A DNA stretch of 60,023 nt from Dysgonomonas sp. 216 (GTDB lineage Bacteria > Bacteroidota > Bacteroidia > Bacteroidales > Dysgonomonadaceae): assembly GCF_010501065.1 (NCBI RefSeq), contig NZ_QVMM01000022.1, positions 1 through 60,023 of the forward strand, in the 5' to 3' direction. The position numbers and the translations under genes were made by a program. The notes under the pieces were generated by a model that did not search any database, was not told where the DNA came from, and worked only from the letters and a program-made list of their open reading frames with translations. This document shows positions 7,195 through 15,653 of the stretch, in pieces (position 1 is the stretch's first letter; each line of letters begins with the position of its first letter).

Positions 7195-8994
7195 TTAGAA
7201 ATTTATTTTATCGGGCATAACTGCCATCTGAATATCAAGATTGTTAATATCTTTCATTAAAAGACTGCGTTCATAATCTTCGTTACTCACAAACATTTTT
7301 ACCACCTTCACTTTTGTTTCAGCAATAGAGCTTTCCATCAATTGCTCAAAGAAAGGTTTTTTCGCAGGGTATTTACTAATACTGTATGATTCGATATCTG
7401 CTGTTTTAGCCGCTAATTCAATAGCATCATTAATACCTCCAAGCTTATCAACAAGTCCTAACTGCAATGCCTGATTACCGGTCCATACACGTCCCTGCCC
7501 TATCGAATCTATATCAGCTTTTGTTTTCGAACGCCCTTCGGCACAACGAGAAAGAAAATAATCGTATCCACGTTCAACGTAAGCCTGCACCATCCCCGAT
7601 TCTTCAGCATTCAAACCTCTCGATAAAGCTGTAACAATAAATGGTATACCAAACGCACGTCCTCCCCACGAACTATGTTTATTTGTATTTACTTCATCGT
7701 AGCTGTATCCCATCTTTTTAGCTAATTCCTCGCCATTTGGCAACAGCCCGAAAATACCAATCGACCCTGTCAATGTTGTAGGCTCGGCTACAATAGCATT
7801 TGCCCCGCACGAAATATAATAACCTCCCGATGCTGCATAATCGCCCATCGATACAATTACAGGCTTTTTAGCCCTCAGTTCTTTAACTGCATTCCAAATC
7901 TGTTCCGAAGCATAAGCACTACCTCCACGTGAATTCACACGAAAAACAACAGCCTTAACTTCGTCATTATCACGCAAATCGTTCAATTCCTTAACATATT
8001 GCTTTGCTGTAATCGACTTATCCTGAAACAAAGGGCTTCCACTATCGTCATCTATAATACTTCCTTCGGCAAACAGTACCGCAATCTTATTCTCTTTATT
8101 TTTCTCTTTTACGGGCACCGAAACCATATTCTGAACAGAAGCAAACTTCAATTTCTCGTCTTTGCCAATATTCACTAATGTTTTCAGATACTCTTCCACC
8201 TTCGATTCATACAACAAAGAATCGATCATATTATATGATAAAATAGAATCGGGATCGGAAAACAAAAGGAATTTATCGGCATAACGATTCAAATTTTCTT
8301 TCGAGATATTACGGCTTTCTGATACTCCATCAAGAATATGCTCCCATATATTGCCCATATACGATGTTATTTGCTGACGGTTTGCATCGCTCATTTTATC
8401 TTGAATCAATGGTTCGACTGCCGATTTAAACGTTCCAACCTTAAAAACCTGATACTTTACCCCTATTTTATCGTAGAAGTTTTTTACAAACTGAATGTTA
8501 GTGCTCAAACCTTGAAATTCGAGCATTCCTTGCGGGTTCATTATGATTTTATCAGAAACCGACGCCAAATAATATCCGCTTTGGCTGTATATATCGCCAT
8601 ACGATACTACAAATTTGCCCGTTTTTTTGAAGTCCATCAATTCGCGTCTTATTGCATCAACTCCGGCCACCCCACTTTCCAGATAACCCGACTTTATATA
8701 TATTCCTTTTACCTTGTCGTTTTCTTTCGCTTTTTTTATCGCAACCAACACATCGTCTAGACCAAGTGGTGCCGGCTCTCCCAACAAAGTCCCCAAAGGG
8801 CTTTCTGTAGCCTGCTCATATAACATTCCGTTTAAGTCCAGCTTCAAAATTGTATTATCTTCTACCAGATAAGGCGACGACCCACTTGACGCTGCGATTC
8901 CCATTAGGAACGAGAACATCAAAAATGTAAATATTATCGCCCCAATAATGACTCCTACGGTAGAAGCCAACAGCGTTTTCAAAAAATTTTTCAT
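7195..8994 (-). CDS. sppA: Signal peptide peptidase SppA, 67K type
   Basis: This membrane-anchored serine protease degrades signal peptides left in the inner membrane after secretion. The 599-residue protein has one N-terminal transmembrane segment (residues about 7-35) and two tandem S49 domains, the long form as in E. coli. The general-base lysine lies in YYLASVSDKI around residue 148 of the first repeat. The nucleophile serine is in MGDYAASGGYYIS around residue 383 of the second. It is the last gene of the leftward run rnpA-yidD-yjdF-HTH-sppA. A hairpin at 7119-7169 follows it. Confidence 0.95.
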   Translation of the reverse strand: MKNFLKTLLASTVGVIIGAIIFTFLMFSFLMGIAASSGSSPYLVEDNTILKLDLNGMLYEQATESPLGTLLGEPAPLGLDDVLVAIKKAKENDKVKGIYIKSGYLESGVAGVDAIRRELMDFKKTGKFVVSYGDIYSQSGYYLASVSDKIIMNPQGMLEFQGLSTNIQFVKNFYDKIGVKYQVFKVGTFKSAVEPLIQDKMSDANRQQITSYMGNIWEHILDGVSESRNISKENLNRYADKFLLFSDPDSILSYNMIDSLLYESKVEEYLKTLVNIGKDEKLKFASVQNMVSVPVKEKNKENKIAVLFAEGSIIDDDSGSPLFQDKSITAKQYVKELNDLRDNDEVKAVVFRVNSRGGSAYASEQIWNAVKELRAKKPVIVSMGDYAASGGYYISCGANAIVAEPTTLTGSIGIFGLLPNGEELAKKMGYSYDEVNTNKHSSWGGRAFGIPFIVTALSRGLNAEESGMVQAYVERGYDYFLSRCAEGRSKTKADIDSIGQGRVWTGNQALQLGLVDKLGGINDAIELAAKTADIESYSISKYPAKKPFFEQLMESSIAETKVKVVKMFVSNEDYERSLLMKDINNLDIQMAVMPDKINF

Positions 8995-9028
8995 TGTTAC
9001 TTGTTTTATTTGATTTATTACTCTTTAT

Positions 9029-9241
9029 CTATTCCTTCTCATCTCTGTACTCCAATATATCACCGGGCTGACAATCAAGTACTTTACATATCGCTTCTAA
9101 CGTATTAAAACGGATAGATTTGGCTTTTCCTGTTTTAAGTATCGACAGATTGGCAGGTGTTATATTCACCTTTTCAGACAATTCGTTAAGCGAAATCTTT
9201 CGTTTAGCCATCATCAAGTCTAAATTTACGATTATCGACAT
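9029..9241 (-). CDS. Small Cro/C1-type HTH regulator
   Basis: The 70-residue protein is one XRE-type helix-turn-helix domain: LDLMMAKRKISLNELSEKVNITPANLSILKTGKAKSIRFNTLEAICKVLDCQPGDILEY. This closely follows the pattern of YozG-like single-domain regulators. No other domain is present. It sits 34 bp upstream of sppA and 18 bp downstream of the DUF2238 gene on the same strand. Homologues often accompany small membrane proteins they regulate, so the DUF2238 gene is a candidate partner; this is inference from position. Confidence 0.85.
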   Translation of the reverse strand: MSIIVNLDLMMAKRKISLNELSEKVNITPANLSILKTGKAKSIRFNTLEAICKVLDCQPGDILEYRDEKE

Positions 9242-9259
9242 AGCACGTTCTTTATATTA

Positions 9260-9865
9260 TTAAATACTATTCTTTAAAATGGCCTTATCCTGAGCCTTTG
9301 ATAAAAACAAAAGCATGCATATTGCTCCTATTGTAGCACACAACATATCAGACTGGGCATCCCATTCGTAACCCTGTGTTCCAAGAAAAGCTTCGGCCGA
9401 TTGTCCGGTAAAATCAGCAACAAACCACTCGAACAATTCATACACAGCACTTATACTCAAACATATCGAGGCAACAATAAATGGCAACCACAATTTTTTA
9501 TTTAGTACATTCAGCCTGATAATTAACTCGCGCGCAATCATTGCAGGAATAAAGCCCTGAGCAAAATGACCTATTTTATCGTAATTATTACGATCGTGCC
9601 CGAAATGCTCCTGAATCCAGTTAAATAACGGAACCTCGGCATAAGTATATTTTGCTCCTACAAGCAAAATACAACAATGAACAAAAATAAATATATATGT
9701 CAGGTCGGTAAACCGAAACCGTTTAAAAGTAAAGGCTAATACAGCAATTCCCAGAATTACGGGCAGAGCCTCAAGAACCCATGTAAAATAATCAAAATGG
9801 TTTATTCCCGACCATAGAGCTACTATAGCAAGCAAAATAATAAGAATATAAAGCGTTCTGTTCAT
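9260..9865 (-). CDS. DUF2238 (YjdF-like) inner-membrane protein
   Basis: The 201-residue protein is almost wholly hydrophobic with about six predicted membrane segments. It carries the family signature DKIGHFAQGFIPAMIARELI, then SAVYELFEWFVADFTGQSAEAFLGTQGYEWDAQSDMLCATIGAI, as in E. coli YjdF. The conserved His, Glu and Asp in or near membrane helices suggest a polar site, but no function is established for the family. It lies in the leftward run between yidD and a small HTH gene, with 26 bp to yidD. Confidence 0.85.
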   Translation of the reverse strand: MNRTLYILIILLAIVALWSGINHFDYFTWVLEALPVILGIAVLAFTFKRFRFTDLTYIFIFVHCCILLVGAKYTYAEVPLFNWIQEHFGHDRNNYDKIGHFAQGFIPAMIARELIIRLNVLNKKLWLPFIVASICLSISAVYELFEWFVADFTGQSAEAFLGTQGYEWDAQSDMLCATIGAICMLLFLSKAQDKAILKNSI

Positions 9866-9891
9866 ATAATTTAATATTTTAATCCATCATA

Positions 9892-10113
9892 CTACGGAAC
9901 CGGATCGTACCCGCTCCCACCCCACGGATGGCAGCGCAAAAAACGTTTTATTGCCAGCCACAGACCTTTAAATGGCCCATATTTCTTAATAGCTTGTATT
10001 GCATATTCCGAACATGTTGGGGTATACCTGCATGATGGAGGAAAAAGAGGCGATATACTATAACGATAGAAATGTATAGGCAATAATAATATATACGACA
10101 GTATTTTTTTCAT
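9892..10113 (-). CDS. yidD: Membrane protein insertion efficiency factor YidD
   Basis: YidD is a small membrane-associated protein that assists YidC-dependent insertion of inner-membrane proteins. The 73-residue sequence has the N-terminal amphipathic segment and the core [23 protein letters not shown] with its three conserved cysteines. It continues [22 protein letters not shown] and ends GGSGYDPVP. It overlaps the 3' end of rnpA by 4 bp, the order found across bacteria (rnpA-yidD), so the two are translationally coupled. Confidence 0.96.
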   Translation of the reverse strand: MKKILSYILLLPIHFYRYSISPLFPPSCRYTPTCSEYAIQAIKKYGPFKGLWLAIKRFLRCHPWGGSGYDPVP

Positions 10114-10517
10114 TTCTCTATGCCTGCACCCAAGCGGCTATCCAATGTTGTTGCTGTTTTTAATATTGCCTTTTCTATTTCCTTATAATCAGGCAATTCG
10201 TCCTTTAAGCAAATAAAAACAATATCGATAGCGGTATTATGTTTTTCGCACAGTTCCCAGAACAAGCTTTTATTCAGTCTGTAAGCCTCACGAACAAGGC
10301 GTTTAACCCTATTGCGCTTAACCGCACGTTTAAACCGCTTTTTAGGAACACTTACCATTATTGACACCAACGGCAACGAATCGGGCTCGCGTTTACAATA
10401 AACTATTCGCAACGGATAACTGATAAAAGCTTCACCCGACGAAAACAGTTTATCTATGCTCTTCGTATGGCTCATTCGTTCGCTCTTCGGCAATGTATTT
10501 TTAACGGATAATGTCAT
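10110..10517 (-). CDS. rnpA: Ribonuclease P protein component
   Basis: RnpA is the basic protein subunit that helps the RNase P RNA bind pre-tRNA and remove 5' leaders. The 135-residue protein has the start [24 protein letters not shown] and the signature [21 protein letters not shown] (residues about 60-80), the RNR motif of the family. A TATCTTTG box (10,522-10,529, minus) lies only 5 bp before the start codon. The mRNA would therefore be nearly leaderless if ATG 10517 is used; ATG at 10,475 would give a normal leader but would cut the conserved TLPKSER segment. rpmH and dnaA, neighbours in many phyla, are not here. Confidence 0.93.
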   Translation of the reverse strand: MTLSVKNTLPKSERMSHTKSIDKLFSSGEAFISYPLRIVYCKREPDSLPLVSIMVSVPKKRFKRAVKRNRVKRLVREAYRLNKSLFWELCEKHNTAIDIVFICLKDELPDYKEIEKAILKTATTLDSRLGAGIEK

Positions 10518-10521
10518 GCCA

Positions 10522-10529
10522 CAAAGATA
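10522..10529 (-). promoter_or_regulatory. -7 box of the rnpA run
   Basis: TATCTTTG on the minus strand, just ahead of rnpA. No TTTG at -33 is visible. Confidence 0.45.
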
Positions 10530-10626
10530 CTAGAAAAAAAAATGACTCGGTTTTCTTATGGAATTTTAATTAACATCAACTCTTATTAGTAAAGAAACAG
10601 AAGTTTAACCTATAAAAATAAATATC

Positions 10627-11265
10627 ATGGCACAAGTAAATATGAATGGAGGAGGAAACAACAAGAGAAACAAGCCTTCGAAAAGAAATCTTAGAGTAGA
10701 TTTTACCCCAATGGTCGACATGAATATGTTGTTAATAACATTCTTTATGTTCTGCACTACGCTTAGTATGCCACAAGTTATGGATATTGTTATGCCAACC
10801 AAAGACAGGGTAGAAAACTCAACCCAAATACCCGAACATAAGGCTATTACCCTCATTTTGGGAGAAGACAATAAAGTATATTATTACATAGGGAAACCCG
10901 ATTATGATGCTGCCGAAACTTTGCAGGTAACAAACTTCAGTAAAGAAGGGTTACGCAACGTTTTGCTGGGACACAACAGCACGCTCGTTACAAAAGCTAA
11001 CAGCCTGAAACAAAAAAGGCGTAATGGAGAATTAACCGAATCGGCGTATAAACAAGCACTGATTGAGATAAAGAAATCGGACGAAGGAGCCATTGCTGTT
11101 ATAAAACCGACAGACAAATCGTCGTACCGAAATTTGGTTGATGCTCTTGACGAAATGCTGATATGTAATATAAGCAAATATGCGATAGTCGACCTCGAAG
11201 AAGGCGATCGTTACTTATTGGAAAATAATAAACCCGAAGAAAAAATAACCGCACAAAATAAATAG
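10627..11265 (+). CDS. ExbD/TolR-family biopolymer transport protein
   Basis: ExbD-type proteins form, with ExbB/TolQ, the proton-driven motor that energises TonB-dependent outer-membrane transport. The 212-residue protein has a basic cytoplasmic N-terminus, then the defining segment RVDFTPMVDMNMLLITFFMFCTTLSMPQVMDIVMP. The Asp in PMVDMNMLL corresponds to the proton-carrying residue. A long periplasmic domain follows. It is longer than E. coli ExbD (141 residues). Unusually, no exbB or tonB is adjacent: rnpA diverges upstream and a lipoprotein gene converges downstream, so this is an orphan paralogue relying on an ExbB encoded elsewhere. Confidence 0.85.
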   Translation: MAQVNMNGGGNNKRNKPSKRNLRVDFTPMVDMNMLLITFFMFCTTLSMPQVMDIVMPTKDRVENSTQIPEHKAITLILGEDNKVYYYIGKPDYDAAETLQVTNFSKEGLRNVLLGHNSTLVTKANSLKQKRRNGELTESAYKQALIEIKKSDEGAIAVIKPTDKSSYRNLVDALDEMLICNISKYAIVDLEEGDRYLLENNKPEEKITAQNK

Positions 11266-11280
11266 CTTAATCGGGGTACA

Positions 11281-11322
11281 AAAAAAGTAAGAGACTGTTC
11301 CAAATCGAAACAGTCTCTTACT
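11281..11322. terminator. Terminator between convergent genes
   Basis: A 14-bp perfect stem AGTAAGAGACTGTT / AACAGTCTCTTACT (11,286-11,299 and 11,309-11,322). The minus strand runs directly into T6, serving the lipoprotein gene. The plus strand continues ATTATT, which is weaker for exbD. Confidence 0.85.
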
Positions 11323-11342
11323 ATTATTCAATCTGAATTTGT

Positions 11343-11837
11343 TTATTTTACGCTACTCTTCATAAATGCAGATGCTGCTTTCGATACACTTTTAAGATCA
11401 GCCGAAAGCTGCTTCCTTTTATTATTGTACTCTTTTTCCAAAGCGTTAAACTCTTTTTTAGAGTATCCTTCTTTTAACTCCGAATATTTCTTGCCTGTTT
11501 CAACTATCGACTTCAATGATTGTAAAGACTTTAAAACAGATTCTTTATAAGCATCTGCACCCTCTGGTATGTTCAAAGCTTTCATTGCCTCAATTTTGGC
11601 ATCAATATCAGTTAACGCCAATTGAGCTGCCTCTCCAATACTTGCCAAATCGTTCGATTTTACACCTTGTGTGATCTTTGCATCAAAAGCATCGAGTGTT
11701 TTAGTTGCTCCTTCAAATATGCTTATTGCTTTATCGTTGAATGCCTTTGGGTTTAAAGGGCCACCTGAGCCGCCAGAGCATGCTGCAAAAATAATTGAAA
11801 CAGATAATGTCAGTACAAATAAATACGCCTTTTTCAT
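11343..11837 (-). CDS. Helical lipoprotein, unknown function
   Basis: The 164-residue protein begins with a type-II signal peptide whose lipobox is FAAC (Cys at about residue 20), followed by SGGSGG, a glycine-rich stretch that may favour outer-membrane or surface placement. The rest is predicted almost all alpha-helix with heptad-like spacing, lysine-rich (FEGATKTLDAFDAKITQGV, LKSLQSLKSIVETGKKY, NNKRKQLSADLKSVSKA). This suggests a small coiled-coil bundle. I do not recognise the family. It has its own TATATTTG box upstream and a strong terminator downstream, so it is monocistronic. Confidence 0.75.
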   Translation of the reverse strand: MKKAYLFVLTLSVSIIFAACSGGSGGPLNPKAFNDKAISIFEGATKTLDAFDAKITQGVKSNDLASIGEAAQLALTDIDAKIEAMKALNIPEGADAYKESVLKSLQSLKSIVETGKKYSELKEGYSKKEFNALEKEYNNKRKQLSADLKSVSKAASAFMKSSVK

Positions 11838-11874
11838 GTGCTAGTTTTTAAAGTTTTAAATAAATCTATCGCTG

Positions 11875-11882
11875 CAAATATA
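11875..11882 (-). promoter_or_regulatory. -7 box of the lipoprotein gene
   Basis: TATATTTG on the minus strand, 38 bp before the start codon. Confidence 0.4.
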
Positions 11883-11935
11883 TAAAAACATTTCATTAAC
11901 ACACTCCCCTTCCGATATTTAAATAAAGCAAAGCA

Positions 11936-12499
11936 CTATAACAGCTTATTTTGTGCAAAATATTTCCAAAGCGGAGCAAGCATTACCGATTGTAAAATGT
12001 AATCGTTTAATAATAGTTCCCGCACTTGTTCAACCGAAAGTAAATGTACGGTTATATCTTCCGACGGTTCAAGATTGCTCTCCGAAACCACTTCTACACC
12101 TGTAGCCAAATACGAATAGACCAAATTAGTATTTGTACTGGGATTAGCAGCACATACCATAAACTCGGACCATTCTCCACCACCATATCCGGTTTCTTCT
12201 ATAAGTTCACGCTTTGCCGAAAACATAGGCTCTTCGCCTTCCTCTCCTACTCCCGCACAAAGTTCAAATGCTGTTTTCCCTAAACCATGACGGTATTGAC
12301 GAACAAACACAAATTCTCCATTTTTGGTTATAGCAATAACATTTACCCATGTAGGATATTCGTGTACGTAATAATTAGGTATTTCATTTCCATTGGGGAG
12401 CAATACATGTTCTTCGCGAATAGTATTCCACGGTTTTTGCGAAAGATATTTGCTACTAAGCACTTTCCACTTTCTGTCCTCGGTTGGTTCTAGTTTCAT
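11936..12499 (-). CDS. NUDIX hydrolase (ADP-ribose pyrophosphatase-like)
   Basis: The 187-residue protein contains a complete Nudix box G-x5-E-x7-R-E-L-x-E-E-x-G-Y, beginning at GVGEEGE and ending RELIEETGY (residues about 82-105). Its glutamates bind the catalytic Mg2+. The flanks (EEHVLLPNGNEIPNYYVHEYPTWVNVIAIT, EFVFVRQYRHGLGKTAFELCAG) match the ADP-ribose/nucleoside-diphosphate-sugar pyrophosphatase subgroup. Cleavage of ADP-ribose or a related metabolite is therefore likely, though the substrate is unproven. A TACCTTTG box lies 20 bp upstream of ATG 12499. Confidence 0.87.
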   Translation of the reverse strand: MKLEPTEDRKWKVLSSKYLSQKPWNTIREEHVLLPNGNEIPNYYVHEYPTWVNVIAITKNGEFVFVRQYRHGLGKTAFELCAGVGEEGEEPMFSAKRELIEETGYGGGEWSEFMVCAANPSTNTNLVYSYLATGVEVVSESNLEPSEDITVHLLSVEQVRELLLNDYILQSVMLAPLWKYFAQNKLL

Positions 12500-12518
12500 C
12501 TTTTTTATTTTTAAGGCA

Positions 12519-12526
12519 CAAAGGTA
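12519..12526 (-). promoter_or_regulatory. -7 box of the NUDIX gene
   Basis: TACCTTTG on the minus strand, an exact TAnnTTTG match 20 bp before the start codon. Confidence 0.45.
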
Positions 12527-12606
12527 CTTATTAATAAAAGCATTTTGTATTCGGTTTGATTTAATTTTCTTAATTTCGCTTTGTAATTATTAATCGCAGA
12601 AACAGT

Positions 12607-13041
12607 ATGAATGTGAAATCGAAAATAAAAGATGTCCTTTCGGATGCTATCAACTCCTTAATCAACAATTATCAGGGTAGCTCATTAACCGATATTTTTT
12701 TAATTGTTGACGAAGAGTGTGGCGAATTATCAGTTTTTGACGATGAGCAGAACCTGTTAAGCAAAAGCATTATTGAAGAATGGGAACAATTCGACGACGA
12801 ACATCCTATAAATTATTCAAAAGCACTAAGAGAAGTTGTTGTGGAAATGGACGATAACGGATATTTTAATTCGCTCGAAGTATATACTCCATTCTCCATT
12901 AATTTTTCCGACGAAGATTTTATTGTTCTTGACGAACTACTTACTATCGAAGATGACTCTATAATAAGAATAGAAAGCGATTTTATGAAAAGAATGGATA
13001 AAGAATTCGATGAATTTCTTGACCAATTGCTAAACGAATAA
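12607..13041 (+). CDS. Acidic hypothetical protein upstream of coaBC
   Basis: I do not recognise this 144-residue protein. It is strongly acidic (runs such as VDEECGELSVFDDEQ, WEQFDDEHP, SDEDFIVLDELLTIEDD) with a helical N-terminus and C-terminus (DFMKRMDKEFDEFLDQLLNE) and alternating beta-type segments between. It has no signal peptide or membrane segment, so it is likely cytoplasmic. It ends 23 bp before coaBC on the same strand, suggesting co-transcription. Its relation to coenzyme A synthesis is unknown. Confidence 0.7.
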   Translation: MNVKSKIKDVLSDAINSLINNYQGSSLTDIFLIVDEECGELSVFDDEQNLLSKSIIEEWEQFDDEHPINYSKALREVVVEMDDNGYFNSLEVYTPFSINFSDEDFIVLDELLTIEDDSIIRIESDFMKRMDKEFDEFLDQLLNE

Positions 13042-13064
13042 GAACCTAACCATAAAGTAAGGAT

Positions 13065-14270
13065 ATGACATTAAAAGGAAAACATATTGTTTTAGGTATT
13101 ACCGGCAGTATAGCAGCATTTAAAGCCGCATCGTTGACTCGCTTATTTATTAAAGCCGGAGCCGAAGTTCAAATAATAATGACTCCTTCGGGTAAAGAAT
13201 TTATTACTCCTGTTACCATGTCAGCTCTTACAGGGAAACCTGTAGTTAGTGAGTTTTTCACAGCTAACGATGGCACATGGCACAGCCACGTAGATTTAGG
13301 ACTGTGGGCCGATGCTATGGTTGTAGCACCTGCTACAGCATCGACACTAGGTAAAATGGCAAACGGAATTGCCGACAATATGCTGATAACTACGTATATG
13401 TCGATGAAGGCTCCTGTTTTTATTGCTCCTGCAATGGATTTAGATATGTTTGCACACCCATCCACAGGGCGTAACCTCGATTTACTTCGCTCGTACGGAA
13501 ACCATATAATAGAACCTGCCAGCGGAGAACTAGCCAGCCACTTAATTGGCAAAGGACGTATGGAAGAACCTGAAAAAATAATGACATACATCGAAGATTT
13601 TTTTAGCAAACAAGAATCTCTTTCAAAAAAAAAAATACTGATAACAGCAGGCCCGACCTATGAAAAAATAGATCCCGTACGCTTTATCGGCAACTACTCG
13701 TCGGGGAAAATGGGATTATCACTGGCCGAAGAATGTGCTGCACGCGGTGCAGAAGTTATTCTTGTTTGTGGACCTGTGAACTTACAAGTCAACCATCCTA
13801 ACATAAAGAGGATAGATGTTGAATCGGCCGACGAAATGTTTGAGGCCACAATAAACGAATTTCCAGCCTGCGATGCCGCTATTTTGTGTGCAGCTGTAGC
13901 CGACTATAAACCGAGACAAAAAGCCGCTGAAAAGATAAAACGGACAAGCGAAAATCTTGCAATAGAACTTGTTGCTAATAAAGACATTGCCGCCACATTA
14001 GGCAAAATAAAAACAAACAAGCAAACCCTCATCGGATTCGCACTTGAAACCAATAACGAAGAAGAAAATGCGTTAAATAAGATTGAGAAAAAGAATCTCG
14101 ATTATATTGTCCTCAATTCATTAAATAACGCAGGCGCAGGTTTTAAATACGATACAAATAAAATAACAATTATAGCCCGAAACGGCAACAAAATAAATTT
14201 CGACCTAAAATCGAAAAAAGAAGTGGCCTCCGATATTATTGATAATACATTAGATAATGTCAGTATATAG
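13065..14270 (+). CDS. coaBC: Bifunctional phosphopantothenoylcysteine decarboxylase / phosphopantothenate-cysteine ligase
   Basis: CoaBC makes 4'-phosphopantetheine for coenzyme A: the C-terminal CoaB half joins cysteine to phosphopantothenate and the N-terminal CoaC half decarboxylates the product with FMN. CoaC spans residues about 1-185, with GSIAAFKA at 11-18 and His75 in TWHSHVDLG. CoaB spans about 190-401, with ILITAGPTYEKIDPVRFIGNYSSGKMG and the KIKRTSENLAIELVANKDI motif. Two positions differ from E. coli: the PAMN motif reads PAMD (Asp125), and the position of catalytic Cys158 is Ser158 in ELASHLIGKGRM. The whole domain is otherwise well kept, so this is probably a lineage variant rather than loss of function. 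It follows an acidic hypothetical gene by 23 bp. Confidence 0.95.
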   Translation: MTLKGKHIVLGITGSIAAFKAASLTRLFIKAGAEVQIIMTPSGKEFITPVTMSALTGKPVVSEFFTANDGTWHSHVDLGLWADAMVVAPATASTLGKMANGIADNMLITTYMSMKAPVFIAPAMDLDMFAHPSTGRNLDLLRSYGNHIIEPASGELASHLIGKGRMEEPEKIMTYIEDFFSKQESLSKKKILITAGPTYEKIDPVRFIGNYSSGKMGLSLAEECAARGAEVILVCGPVNLQVNHPNIKRIDVESADEMFEATINEFPACDAAILCAAVADYKPRQKAAEKIKRTSENLAIELVANKDIAATLGKIKTNKQTLIGFALETNNEEENALNKIEKKNLDYIVLNSLNNAGAGFKYDTNKITIIARNGNKINFDLKSKKEVASDIIDNTLDNVSI

Positions 14271-14293
14271 TTTCAATATTTTAAATAAACATA

Positions 14294-14740
14294 TTACGAA
14301 TTAGAATTTTTCATCTCGTTTTTTTGCCTGAAAGTAATGTATTTGTTTGCAAAAAACTGAACGAAAGCCACAAAAAGAGTAACGCCAATCTTCATTATAC
14401 TCTCAAGAGTTTTTTGGTTTTGTATTTCAAAGATACCTTGTCCGTAAGTATTATACATTGTTACACACCATGGTAACAACAAACTGCTAGCTACGAGCCC
14501 TATTCCACCGATAGCAAAAAACGAGATTCCCCGTTTAGCCATATTGTCGGTAGTTTTAAATGTGAAATAACTATTGAGAATAAAATTATTAAGAATACCA
14601 AATGCTGCGCCTATTGGCTGAGCCACCCAATATGGCAAACCCACAACATCCCTAAATATTATAAAAAACAAAAAATCGACTACAAGCCCTGCTACTCCCA
14701 CAAGACCATATTTCACTAATTGTTTAAAAGATTGATTCAC
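14294..14740 (-). CDS. GtrA-family membrane protein
   Basis: The 148-residue protein has four predicted membrane helices and the GtrA signature: LVKYGLVGVAGLVVDFLFFIIF at the N-terminus, NNFILNSYFTFKT in the middle, and FVQFFANKYITFRQK at the end. GtrA-type proteins are thought to flip undecaprenyl-phosphate-linked sugars across the inner membrane for surface glycan modification. No glycosyltransferase is adjacent, so the glycan cannot be named. It lies 23 bp upstream of thyA's stop on the same strand and converges with coaBC. Confidence 0.85.
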   Translation of the reverse strand: MNQSFKQLVKYGLVGVAGLVVDFLFFIIFRDVVGLPYWVAQPIGAAFGILNNFILNSYFTFKTTDNMAKRGISFFAIGGIGLVASSLLLPWCVTMYNTYGQGIFEIQNQKTLESIMKIGVTLFVAFVQFFANKYITFRQKNEMKNSNS

Positions 14741-14763
14741 TTACAATGTTTTATCTAATATTA

Positions 14764-15558
14764 TTAAACTGCTACAACTCCTTTTATATGTGGATGCGGA
14801 TCGTAACCTTCAAGAGTAAAATCTTCAAACTTAAAGTCGAAAATACTTTTAACATCGGGGTTTATAATCATCTGAGGCAATTTCCGGGGTTCGCGCGACA
14901 TTTGCAATTTCACCTGTTCCAAATGATTCGAATAAACATGGGCATCACCTAATGTATGAACAAACTCGCCTTCCTGTAAACCGGTTACCTGAGCCATCAT
15001 TTTCAACAGAAGGGCATATGACGCTATATTAAAAGGTACACCTAAAAATATGTCTGCACTACGCTGATATAACTGTAAACTAAGCTTTCCGTCAGCAACA
15101 TAGAACTGGAAAAACGCATGGCAAGGAGGAAGATTCATATTTGGCAAATCGGCAACATTCCATGCACTGACAATGTTACGTCGCGAGTCGGGATTGTTTA
15201 TTATCGTGTCTACTGCTATTTGTATCTGATCTATGAATCCGCCATTATAATCGGGCCACGACCGCCATTGATAACCGTAAATATGGCCAAGGTCTCCGTT
15301 CTCGTCAGCCCATTCGTTCCAAATACGCACACCGTTATCCTGAAGATATTTTACGTTGGTATCTCCTTTCAGAAACCACAACAACTCATATATAATAGAT
15401 TTCAGATGCAACTTTTTAGTTGTAATCAAAGGAAAACCTTCCGACAGGTTGTAACGGCTCTGATGCCCAAAAACACTAATAGTTCCGGTACCTGTACGAT
15501 CCTCTTTCACAGTTCCTTCATCCAGAACCCTTTGCAGTAAATCTATATATTGTTTCAT
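14764..15558 (-). CDS. thyA: Thymidylate synthase
   Basis: ThyA methylates dUMP to dTMP with methylene-tetrahydrofolate, the only de novo source of dTMP in organisms without ThyX. From ATG 15558 the protein has 264 residues, the length of E. coli ThyA. Key motifs are [17 protein letters not shown] (dUMP phosphate arginine), the nucleophile in [13 protein letters not shown] (Cys near 146), [23 protein letters not shown], and a C-terminus ending [10 protein letters not shown] longer frame to ATG 15618 exists, but a TAACTTTG box at 15,585-15,592 lies inside that extension, supporting the shorter start. Confidence 0.97.
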   Translation of the reverse strand: MKQYIDLLQRVLDEGTVKEDRTGTGTISVFGHQSRYNLSEGFPLITTKKLHLKSIIYELLWFLKGDTNVKYLQDNGVRIWNEWADENGDLGHIYGYQWRSWPDYNGGFIDQIQIAVDTIINNPDSRRNIVSAWNVADLPNMNLPPCHAFFQFYVADGKLSLQLYQRSADIFLGVPFNIASYALLLKMMAQVTGLQEGEFVHTLGDAHVYSNHLEQVKLQMSREPRKLPQMIINPDVKSIFDFKFEDFTLEGYDPHPHIKGVVAV

Positions 15559-15584
15559 TTCTACCCTACTATTTTTTCGAAAAT

Positions 15585-15592
15585 CAAAGTTA
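15585..15592 (-). promoter_or_regulatory. -7 box of thyA
   Basis: TAACTTTG on the minus strand, 27 bp before ATG 15558. Confidence 0.45.
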
Positions 15593-15594
15593 TG

Positions 15595-15632
15595 AAAAAA
15601 AAGAAAGCCATCCCGCATTTGAGATGACTTTC
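15595..15632 (-). terminator. Terminator after rprX-rprY
   Basis: On the minus strand GAAAGTCATC pairs with GATGGCTTTC (10 bp, one G-T) and is followed by eight residues of T. It overlaps the upstream region of thyA, so the rprXY terminator and thyA promoter are packed together. Confidence 0.8.
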
Positions 15633-15653
15633 CCTATAAAGATTGATAAAATT

